Part shown: positions 1-4,841 of the stretch, piece by piece
Position numbering within the stretch: position 1 is the first letter of the stretch
Layout of the letters: each line of letters starts with the position of its first letter
From: Alcaligenaceae bacterium
Lineage (GTDB): Bacteria; Pseudomonadota; Gammaproteobacteria; Burkholderiales; Burkholderiaceae_B
Direction of reading: 5' to 3'
DNA length: 6,637 bases
Assembly (NCBI GenBank): GCA_012512545.1
Contig: JAAZDZ010000508.1
Location: forward strand, 1 to 6,637
Program-made: the position numbers and the translations under genes
The notes under the pieces: generated by a model
Databases searched by the model: none
Told to the model about the DNA's origin: nothing
What the model saw: only the letters and a program-made list of their open reading frames with translations

Positions 1-1
1 C

Positions 2-1081
2 TTTGTCACCCTGGCCGTGGTGTCTGCCATCACCCTGGGCCACCGCATGAGCCTGCGCCAGCAATCCCTGGCGCTGGAAGCCTTCAACCAGACCAGCACC
101 GCCCGCCTGAAACAGACGGCGCTGTCCGTGCTGAAAATCACCATTGCAATCGAACTGAGCACCGCCATGCTGCTGTTTCTGTGGTGGTGGCTCGAAGGCC
201 CGCTGGACGCCCTTTCCGCCTTGCGTTATGCCGTATTTCACGCGATCGCCGCTTTCAATAATTCAGGCTATTCCTTGTTCAACGACAGCCTGGCCTCCTT
301 TAACAGCGACGGCATCACCATCGCCGTCCTGTCCACGACAATCATCCTCGGCGGCATCGGGTTCCCCGTTATTGTGGAAGTCCTGCGCAAGAAACGCTGG
401 GCCACCCTGCAACCCTATGTGCGCCTCATTCTTCTGAGCACAGTGCTGCTCAACCTGATGGGCTTTATCGGCATCTGGCTGCTGGAATCCCGCAATCCCG
501 CGACATTGGGCGCCCTGGAATGGGCCGATCAGGCCCGCGCGGCCTGGATGCAAAGCGTCGCCCTGCGTACCGCCGGGTTCAGTTCCTTCAATATGGAAGC
601 CATGGACGACAGCACCACATTGCTGGCCGCCGTGCTCATGTTCATAGGCGGCGGTTCCATGAGCACCGCCGGCGGCATCAAACTGGGCACGTTTGTCGTT
701 ATCATGGCCACCGTCTTCGCCTACATTACCCAGCGCAAGGAAGTCGTGCTGATGCATCGCAGCATTCCCCCGGAGACCATACAGAAAGCGCTGGCAATCG
801 TGGTCGTCACCCTTCTGACCGCGGTTTTTTCCTTGCTGCTGCTCACCATTTTCGAAGATCACCCTTTTTCCAGCCTGATGCTGGAAGTCATCGGCGCCTT
901 GAGCACCACCGGCCTGTCCCAGGCCCTGACGCCCGAACTTTCCCGCCCCAGCCACTGCGTATTGCTGGCGCTGATGTTCATGGGCCGGGTCGGCCCCCTT
1001 ACCCTGGTTTACAGCCTGGCCATCCGCAACCGTGCCTCAAGCCGCATCCGTTACCCGGAAATGGAATTCCAGGTGGGCTGA
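2..1081 (+). CDS. ktrB: KtrB/TrkH-family potassium uptake protein, 5'-truncated by the window edge
   Basis: This is the membrane-embedded, ion-conducting subunit of a K+ uptake system; in KtrB systems it works with a cytoplasmic nucleotide-binding RCK subunit (KtrA), which is not in this window. The frame is open from base 2, so the true start and first pore domain lie to the left; 359 residues are visible. Three of the four expected pore loops are present: AFNNSGYSLF (filter around visible residues 87-90), RTAGFSS (about 189-195) and LSTTGLS (about 300-306), each with the filter glycine. The glycine/serine-rich GGGSMSTAGGIK stretch (about 216-227) matches the intramembrane gating loop of KtrB-type proteins, and GRVGP (about 328-332) carries the conserved Arg of the last transmembrane helix. 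The pore loops fit KtrB/NtpJ better than E. coli TrkH, but the missing N-terminus prevents a firm subfamily call. No convincing terminator follows. Confidence 0.9.
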   Translation, partial: FVTLAVVSAITLGHRMSLRQQSLALEAFNQTSTARLKQTALSVLKITIAIELSTAMLLFLWWWLEGPLDALSALRYAVFHAIAAFNNSGYSLFNDSLASFNSDGITIAVLSTTIILGGIGFPVIVEVLRKKRWATLQPYVRLILLSTVLLNLMGFIGIWLLESRNPATLGALEWADQARAAWMQSVALRTAGFSSFNMEAMDDSTTLLAAVLMFIGGGSMSTAGGIKLGTFVVIMATVFAYITQRKEVVLMHRSIPPETIQKALAIVVVTLLTAVFSLLLLTIFEDHPFSSLMLEVIGALSTTGLSQALTPELSRPSHCVLLALMFMGRVGPLTLVYSLAIRNRASSRIRYPEMEFQVG

Positions 1082-1112
1082 ACGACGAAAGAAAATAGAG
1101 GCTGTATGCTGT

Positions 1113-1142
1113 TTTACACAAACAAAATTTTTGTGTTATATT
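1113..1142 (+). promoter_or_regulatory. Candidate sigma70 promoter for tRNA-Pro
   Basis: A -35 hexamer TTTACA (1113-1118, 5/6 match) and a -10 hexamer TATATT (1137-1142, 5/6) are separated by 18 bases. Transcription would start near 1149 and give a leader of roughly 90 nt before the tRNA. It is the best promoter I can see between the transporter gene and the tRNA. A palindrome fills the spacer between the hexamers. Confidence 0.5.
1116..1136. repeat. Inverted repeat inside the tRNA promoter spacer
   Basis: ACACAAA (1116-1122) and TTTGTGT (1130-1136) are perfect 7-bp arms around a 7-base AT-only-plus-C centre. The element sits almost exactly between the proposed -35 and -10 hexamers, where a repressor would block RNA polymerase. 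It could instead be a weak 3' hairpin of the potassium transporter mRNA, although no proper U-run follows (TATATTC). Confidence 0.45.
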
Positions 1143-1149
1143 CATGTTC

Positions 1150-1183
1150 TTCGCTCATTACGCACACCTGCTTTTTGAGCGAA
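1150..1183 (+). repeat. Inverted repeat in the tRNA leader
   Basis: TTCGCTCA (1150-1157) and TGAGCGAA (1176-1183) are perfect 8-bp arms with an 18-base loop. In the RNA this would form a stem at the very 5' end of the predicted pre-tRNA-Pro transcript. It has no U-tract after it, so I do not call it a terminator; an operator or a processing structure are both possible. Confidence 0.45.
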
Positions 1184-1199
1184 AACAGTGAAATGCTAA

Positions 1200-1233
1200 C
1201 CGCTTTTGCAGGCATACCCTGCAGGCAAAACGG
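1200..1233 (+). repeat. Imperfect hairpin immediately before tRNA-Pro
   Basis: CCG-TTTTGC-AGG on the left can pair with CCT-GCAAAACGG on the right, with a bulged C on one side and a small internal bulge (gcag) on the other; the loop is catac. It ends 7 bases before the first tRNA base. It may help RNase P or RNase E processing of the leader, but that is a guess. Confidence 0.35.
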
Positions 1234-1240
1234 CTAGATA

Positions 1241-1317
<77 letters not shown>

Positions 1318-1324
1318 ATAAAAT

Positions 1325-1366
1325 CAAGGGCTTACAGATTCCGGTCTGTAAGCCCTTGTTCATTTC
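1325..1366 (+). terminator. Rho-independent terminator after tRNA-Pro, possibly bidirectional
   Basis: A perfect 14-bp stem (1325-1338 with 1345-1358; outer arms CAAGGGCTTACAGA and its complement) encloses the loop TTCCGG and is followed by TTCATTT. It begins 8 bases after the tRNA CCA. On the minus strand the same stem is followed by ATTTTATT, so it can also end transcription of the convergent regulator gene, whose stop codon is at 1386-1388. Confidence 0.9.
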
Positions 1367-1385
1367 TAGAAGCTTGCCCCGATAA

Positions 1386-1670
1386 TCAGGTCAGCGCGTC
1401 AATAACGGCCTGTGGGTTGCGCTCAATCACGTTGAGCAACACCAGGGCGGGGCCGCGCGGGGTTCGGTCGCCCCGCTCCCAATGCCGCAGCGTAGCAGTG
1501 GAAAAGCCAAAACGGGCGGCAAACTGTTCCTGAGTCATACCCACCTTGGCACGTACTGCCTTCACATCGACGGCGCGCGGGCGGTGTATACGCACCCCAC
1601 GTTCGTTACCCTGGGCGTGGGCGATGGCTTCTTGCAAGCCCTGTTTGATGCTTTCAAATGCGGTGCTCAT
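1386..1670 (-). CDS. XRE-family helix-turn-helix regulator, NadS/HigA-like antitoxin without a visible toxin
   Basis: This is a 94-residue DNA-binding protein. The N-terminal ~30 residues are helical, followed by VDVKAVRAKVGMTQEQFAARFG and the recognition helix region FSTATLRHWERG (about residues 46-67), then the family-typical tail RTPRGPALVLLNVIERNPQAVIDAL. The W-E-x-G-x-R-x-P-x-G-P-A pattern is characteristic of NadS/YiaG-type regulators, which usually act as the antitoxin of a RelE/HigB-like toxin encoded just upstream and repress their own operon. The ATG at 1670 is preceded by AGGAAGG at good spacing. The 191 bases upstream on the minus strand hold no toxin: the longest frame running into the start (overlapping it as ATGA) is about 41 codons with no good start. 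The upstream neighbour is instead a DUF2165 gene. It may therefore be an orphan regulator, or its partner may have been lost. Confidence 0.88.
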   Translation of the reverse strand: MSTAFESIKQGLQEAIAHAQGNERGVRIHRPRAVDVKAVRAKVGMTQEQFAARFGFSTATLRHWERGDRTPRGPALVLLNVIERNPQAVIDALT

Positions 1671-1861
1671 GATTCCCTTCCTTTCCAGATACCAACCAGC
1701 ATATCAAGAAGAACCGCTATTCTGAATCTGGAAGCATCAGGTTGATGCTCTGTAGCAAGGCTGCAATCGCCGCCGCCCTGGCCGTCCAGGACTTAAGCCG
1801 AGAGTGCAAGTTAAGGGTTGGCGGGACCGCGCGGGCGGTGTCTGGGCTCGGCAAAGCCCCC
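1671..1861. other. Intergenic region between the two minus-strand genes
   Basis: These 191 bases separate the DUF2165 stop from the regulator start. The left part holds the palindrome described separately. The right part has small GC-rich hairpins, for example ACCGC-gcgg-GCGGT at 1826-1839 and GGGCT/AGCCC at 1845-1859, but no T-run, so no convincing intrinsic terminator for DUF2165. No coding frame of note is seen. Confidence 0.5.
1733..1749. promoter_or_regulatory. Palindrome upstream of the HTH regulator, candidate autoregulatory operator
   Basis: AGCATCA-GGT-TGATGCT is a perfect 7-3-7 inverted repeat, 63-79 bases upstream of the regulator's ATG. Size and symmetry fit a dimeric XRE-protein operator, and such antitoxins usually bind their own promoter. 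No clear -35/-10 pair was found next to it, so the assignment is by position and symmetry only. Confidence 0.4.
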
Positions 1862-2356
1862 TCAAGCAATCTCGTCGTCGCGCTGCGCGACGTAGATCAG
1901 CACCATGCCAGTCATCATAAAGAAGCGGAAGGCGGATGGCACTCCGTTCCAGTGTTCGGACATCCACATCCCGAACCACTCGCCGCCGATGGTTATGAAG
2001 CCCACCAGCCACAGCAGGCAACCCAGTGTCAGTCCGGCAATCGCCATGTGCTTGCGGCGATTGAACTCCAAGGCCGGTGCATTCCGGTTTTGGAACAGCC
2101 GCCAGGCCCCTGCCCAGCACAAGATCGCTGTCAGAACTTCCAGGGCAATGATGACGAGATAGGCGGCATGATGAACCCACACGGAATCAATCGCCCGGTA
2201 TTTGATTGTTGCGGCCGGAAAAATGCTGTCCATCCGCAATACATGCTGCACAAAGGCAAAGTTGCTGCCGTAATCGGTCATATTGCCGAACGCGGCCAGC
2301 GATGCAAACAAGGCAATCGCCGCAGTAAGCAACGCTTTTGAACAGCGATTCATCAT
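1862..2356 (-). CDS. DUF2165 family small integral membrane protein
   Basis: This is a 164-residue inner-membrane protein of unknown function. Four hydrophobic segments are visible at about residues 7-25, 65-88, 105-126 and 141-158. Family landmarks as I recall them are present: NMTDYGSNFAFVQHVLRMDS after the first helix, the paired HHAAY at the start of helix two, and IGGEWFGMWMSEHWNG between helices three and four. The length matches the usual ~160-170 residues. The start is the first of two adjacent ATGs and has a strong Shine-Dalgarno, GGGAGGGG, a few bases upstream. It is transcribed divergently from the diguanylate cyclase and lies upstream of the HTH regulator on the same strand, 191 bases away. 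Nothing in the sequence indicates a ligand or partner. A long plus-strand frame overlaps it, but that one is a shadow. Confidence 0.9.
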   Translation of the reverse strand: MMNRCSKALLTAAIALFASLAAFGNMTDYGSNFAFVQHVLRMDSIFPAATIKYRAIDSVWVHHAAYLVIIALEVLTAILCWAGAWRLFQNRNAPALEFNRRKHMAIAGLTLGCLLWLVGFITIGGEWFGMWMSEHWNGVPSAFRFFMMTGMVLIYVAQRDDEIA

Positions 2357-2442
2357 GGTGCCCCTCCCTTGTCACTTTTATGAATACAGATGCGGGAATG
2401 GTAGCCCAGCGCTAACGGCCAAAGGGTGAAAACCTGCCGCGC

Positions 2443-2549
2443 CACTTATCAACATAAAGCGTGAACAGCCCTGTGGACAACGTGAGAACACCTTTCACAA
2501 CCTCTTGATCTAACGGAGTTTAGTACCGTGTGGTCACAAAAAAGTCATA
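2443..2549 (+). repeat. Copy 1 of a ~107-bp repeated intergenic element
   Basis: The stretch aligns without gaps to 6424-6530, with about 78 of 107 identical bases by hand count. The left 70 bases are about 83% identical and begin CACTTATCAACA; they contain a DnaA-box-like TTATCAACA (2446-2454) and, in the opposite orientation, TGTGGACAA (2472-2480, reverse complement TTGTCCACA), each one base off TTATCCACA. The next ~18-20 bases are unrelated in sequence but equal in length. The right block TGGTCACAAAAAAGTCATA (2531-2549) is again conserved and has GTCA twice at an 11-bp interval, like a Pho-box half-site pair. It lies 121 bases upstream of the cyclase start. A regulatory or DnaA-binding role is inference. 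Confidence 0.75.
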
Positions 2550-2556
2550 TGCTGCT

Positions 2557-2571
2557 TTCTGGTGCCCAGAA
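2557..2571. promoter_or_regulatory. Operator-like palindrome upstream of the cyclase promoter
   Basis: TTCTGG-TGC-CCAGAA is a perfect 6-3-6 inverted repeat. It lies about 45-59 bases upstream of the best -10 hexamer, a position suited to an activator. Which protein would bind is unknown. Confidence 0.35.
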
Positions 2572-2594
2572 GCCCGGCCTCACAAGAATTTACT

Positions 2595-2621
2595 TTGCTG
2601 ACTTCTCTTTGAAGTTACAAT
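2595..2621 (+). promoter_or_regulatory. Candidate promoter of the diguanylate cyclase
   Basis: TACAAT at 2616-2621 matches the -10 consensus in five of six positions. TTGCTG at 2595-2600 is a weak -35, with a short 15-base spacer. The weak -35 would suit activator-dependent transcription. The predicted start near 2628 gives a leader of roughly 43 nt. Other AT-rich hexamers nearby could serve instead. Confidence 0.35.
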
Positions 2622-2643
2622 TATTTAAGAATTAAAACTTCAA
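2609..2643. repeat. AT-rich inverted repeat over the cyclase promoter
   Basis: TTGAAGTT (2609-2616) and AACTTCAA (2636-2643) are perfect 8-bp arms separated by 19 AT-rich bases. The left arm can alternatively pair with ACTTC at 2601-2605, so two mutually exclusive stems are possible. The arms straddle the proposed -10 and start point, which fits a repressor operator or a leader-RNA stem. Confidence 0.45.
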
Positions 2644-2670
2644 TCAATATTTCTCAACTTAAATCTGCTC

Positions 2671-4098
2671 ATGTCTGTCGAGAAAGCGGCCCCCATTACA
2701 ACTGCGGCTGCGCTCGCGCCGGAAGGCGTGAGCGCCAGGCATTACTGGGGGCTATTGCTGGCCGTTTTTCTTTTTTCCCTGGTGGGCATTTATTTGCGCC
2801 CTTTGGACGGGCTGTCTGCCTTGTGGCCCGCCAATGCCCTGCTGCTGGGCCTGTTTCTGCGCCTGCCCCGCCTCGCGACACCTCTTGGCTGGTGCGTTGC
2901 CGCAACCGGCTATGTGCTGGCAGACCTGCTGACAGGTAACAGCCTTTCAATGGCTCTCTTCTTGAATTCCACCAACCTGCTCGGCGTGGCCATCGCTCTG
3001 GCCGTATGCGGGCGCAGCCCCATTGCAGAACAGCGTCTGAAAGGGCCGGGCGGGTTATCCACATTATTTCTGGCTATCGTGGCGGCCTCTCTTGTTGCCG
3101 GAATCGTGGGCGGTGGGCTGCTATGGCTGTTGCTGGAGCGGCCGCTCGGGCTCAGCAGCACTAATTGGGTGGCTTCCGAGCTGCTGTCCTACATTATTTT
3201 TCTGCCTTGCATTCTGAGTGCGCCAAACCCCCGCGCGTGGCGTTGGCGTGAGCGCCGCGTCGTCCGCCGCAAGCGCATTCCGCTGGCTCTTTTATTTGTC
3301 TCCCTTCTGGCCAGCGTGTTTATCGGCGGCCCGGGCGCCTTGGCCTTTCCGGTCATTGCCCTGCTCGCCTGTGCTTTGTCATACGGGATGTTTGCGACAT
3401 CCTTGCTCACCCTGGCCGCCAGCCTCTGGACCTTGATCGTAACGGCATCGGGAAACATACTTTCCATCGCCGATGCTGGCGATACTTACGCCTTGCTTTC
3501 CATCCGCCTGGGGGTGGCTTCCATTGCGCTGGCACCGATTGTGGTGGCGTGCGTCATGACAGCGCGAGAACACAGCCTGAAAGCCCTGCGCCACATGGCT
3601 GAACACGATACCCTGACAGATCTCCTCAACCGCCGGACCTTTCACCAGCGCGCCCAGGAAAAGCTGTCCCAACTGAAGGGTCAGGAAAAATCCGTTGCCA
3701 TTCTGATGATTGATCTTGATCACTTCAAAAACATCAACGACACCTACGGGCACGCAGCAGGCGACGAAGTGCTGCGCATCACTGCCAAGCGGTTGCGCAA
3801 AACGATACGCAGCGATGATTTATGTGCCCGGGTCGGGGGCGAAGAGTTTCTTGTGCTCATTGCAGAATGCACACCCGAGTTGCTGGAGCACATCACCCAA
3901 CGGCTTCATAAAGCCATCGGTCAAGATATCCTGCTGCCCAATACACAACAGTCGCTGAACATCACTGCAAGTATCGGCGCAACGCTGAGCGACCTCGCAT
4001 CGCCGCATCTGGAAGACATGGTGCTGCAGGCAGATCAGGCGCTTTATTCAGCCAAGGAAAAAGGCCGCAACAGAACCAACTTTGCAAGCATGTTCTGA
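2671..4098 (+). CDS. MASE1-GGDEF membrane diguanylate cyclase
   Basis: This enzyme makes cyclic di-GMP from two GTP at the inner membrane and so would promote sessile or biofilm behaviour. It has 475 residues. The N-terminal ~295 residues form a multi-helix membrane sensor; hydrophobic segments start near residue 26, and ALWPANAL (about 50-57) resembles the MASE1 signature. The GGDEF domain runs from about 310 to 472: EHDTLTDLLNRR (311-322), metal-binding IDLDHFKNINDTYGH (from 347), then RSDD (380-383), five residues, and the active-site loop GGEEF (389-393). RxxD five residues before GGEEF is the product-inhibition I-site, so the enzyme should be active and feedback-inhibited. No EAL or HD-GYP domain is present. 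The ATG at 2671 has no recognisable Shine-Dalgarno (leader AAATCTGCTC). The next gene, yaeQ, starts 98 bases later. Confidence 0.95.
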   Translation: MSVEKAAPITTAAALAPEGVSARHYWGLLLAVFLFSLVGIYLRPLDGLSALWPANALLLGLFLRLPRLATPLGWCVAATGYVLADLLTGNSLSMALFLNSTNLLGVAIALAVCGRSPIAEQRLKGPGGLSTLFLAIVAASLVAGIVGGGLLWLLLERPLGLSSTNWVASELLSYIIFLPCILSAPNPRAWRWRERRVVRRKRIPLALLFVSLLASVFIGGPGALAFPVIALLACALSYGMFATSLLTLAASLWTLIVTASGNILSIADAGDTYALLSIRLGVASIALAPIVVACVMTAREHSLKALRHMAEHDTLTDLLNRRTFHQRAQEKLSQLKGQEKSVAILMIDLDHFKNINDTYGHAAGDEVLRITAKRLRKTIRSDDLCARVGGEEFLVLIAECTPELLEHITQRLHKAIGQDILLPNTQQSLNITASIGATLSDLASPHLEDMVLQADQALYSAKEKGRNRTNFASMF

Positions 4099-4196
4099 CG
4101 CATCCGCCACCCCGCCTGCAGCCTTGAAATCGGCCGAAAAGCACGCTCAAGCGGCAGACGTTAATATGCCTGATTCTTTTGTTATTTCTATTTCCT

Positions 4197-4739
4197 ATGG
4201 CATTGCGTTCTACCGTCTACAAGGCAGATCTTCATATCGCCGACAATGATCGTGGCTATTACGCCAGCCACGCTGTCACGGTCGCCCGTCACCCTTCCGA
4301 GACCGATGAGCGCATGATGGTGCGCATCCTGGCCTATGCCTTGTTCACGACCGCAGAAGAAGATCTGGCTTTTGGCCGTGGCCTGAGCGACACGGAAGAA
4401 CCTGATCTCTGGCGCCGCGATCTCACCGGCCATATCCTGCAATGGTTCGAAACCGGCCTGCCCGACGAACGGCGCATTCTGAAAGCCTGTGGCCGCGCCG
4501 ATGAAGTCGTGGTGCTGGCCTATGGCCGCAATACCGGTATCTGGTGGCAGAATGTGCGCGGCAAGCTCGCCCGCGCCCACAAACTGCGCGCCTGTGCCTT
4601 GTCGGTTGACGGCACGGCTGCGCTGGCCACATTGGCTGCACGTAATATGGATCTGCACTTCAATATCCAGGACGCCACCGTTTTTGTATCCAGTGATACT
4701 GACACGGCTTCCGTCACACTGGAGCCCCTGGAAGCGTAA
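4197..4739 (+). CDS. yaeQ: YaeQ family protein
   Basis: This is a 180-residue cytoplasmic protein, about the same length as E. coli YaeQ. It opens MALRSTVYKADLHIADNDR, and the family blocks follow in order: VARHPSETDERMMVRILAY (about 29-47), the acidic DTEEPDLW (65-72), GLPDERRILKACGRADEVVVLAYG (87-110), IWWQ (115-118) and the C-terminal NIQDATVFVSSD. The family is known to adopt a PD-(D/E)XK-nuclease-like fold. E. coli YaeQ was reported as a suppressor of loss of the elongation factor RfaH, but its biochemical role is unsettled. I chose the ATG at 4197 because homologues start MAL; a TTG at 4179 is in frame. Neither has a Shine-Dalgarno: the leader is pyrimidine-rich (TTATTTCTATTTCCT). A TAATAT hexamer at 4162-4167 is a weak -10 candidate. 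Confidence 0.95.
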   Translation: MALRSTVYKADLHIADNDRGYYASHAVTVARHPSETDERMMVRILAYALFTTAEEDLAFGRGLSDTEEPDLWRRDLTGHILQWFETGLPDERRILKACGRADEVVVLAYGRNTGIWWQNVRGKLARAHKLRACALSVDGTAALATLAARNMDLHFNIQDATVFVSSDTDTASVTLEPLEA

Positions 4740-4758
4740 CCCTCCAGCCAGAAAGTCT

Positions 4759-4782
4759 GCGGGAACAAAGCCCGCGCTTTTT
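4759..4782 (+). terminator. Probable intrinsic terminator after yaeQ
   Basis: GCGGG (4759-4763) pairs with CCCGC (4771-4775) around AACAAAG and is followed, two bases later, by TTTTT (4778-4782). The stem is short (5 bp plus one wobble), so termination may be partial. Confidence 0.55.
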
Positions 4783-4792
4783 GATACTACAG

Positions 4793-4808
4793 GGCGGGGA
4801 AACCCGCC
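4793..4808 (+). other. GNRA-capped hairpin before the 518-residue protein gene
   Basis: GGCGGG-GAAA-CCCGCC forms a 6-bp GC stem with a GAAA tetraloop, extendable by a G.U pair. No T-run follows, so it is not a classic terminator. It could stabilise the 5' end of the downstream mRNA or affect its translation; the start codon is 33 bases further on. Confidence 0.4.
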
Positions 4809-4841
4809 TCCCCTGCCCCGTTGATTCAGGACTCACGCTTT

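Larger units (their letters stand above)
2357..2670. other. Divergent intergenic region between DUF2165 and the diguanylate cyclase
   Basis: No gene is seen in these 314 bases. From left to right they hold the DUF2165 ribosome binding site and an unassigned promoter for it, a ~107-bp element repeated at 6424-6530, a short palindrome at 2557-2571, and a strongly AT-rich stretch (about 2585-2665) with the cyclase promoter candidate and another inverted repeat. The density of symmetric elements suggests regulated transcription. Confidence 0.6.

Noticed and set aside
263..955. 230-codon minus-strand open frame inside the potassium transporter gene
   Set aside because: It is rich in Gly/His/Gln, has no family resemblance and lies fully antisense to a well-supported membrane transporter; a typical GC-driven shadow frame.
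520..1098. 192-codon plus-strand frame overlapping the transporter and running past its stop
   Set aside because: Arg/His/Pro-rich composition of an out-of-frame translation and no recognisable domain; it overlaps the conserved pore loops of the real frame.
1667..1795. Short minus-strand frame ending in the ATGA overlap with the HTH start, as a possible missing toxin
   Set aside because: It is only about 41 codons after the previous in-frame stop, has no good start codon and shows no RelE/HigB-like features.
1742..2341. 199-codon plus-strand frame opposite the DUF2165 gene
   Set aside because: The minus-strand frame has a strong ribosome binding site, four membrane segments and DUF2165 motifs; the plus frame has none of these.
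2443..2549. Chromosomal replication origin
   Set aside because: Only two imperfect DnaA-box-like sites per copy, no dnaA, dnaN, rpmH or parAB genes nearby; at most a DnaA-binding element.
4793..4808. Second intrinsic terminator after yaeQ
   Set aside because: The hairpin is strong but no T-run follows it (TCCCCTGCC), so it was listed only as a structured element.
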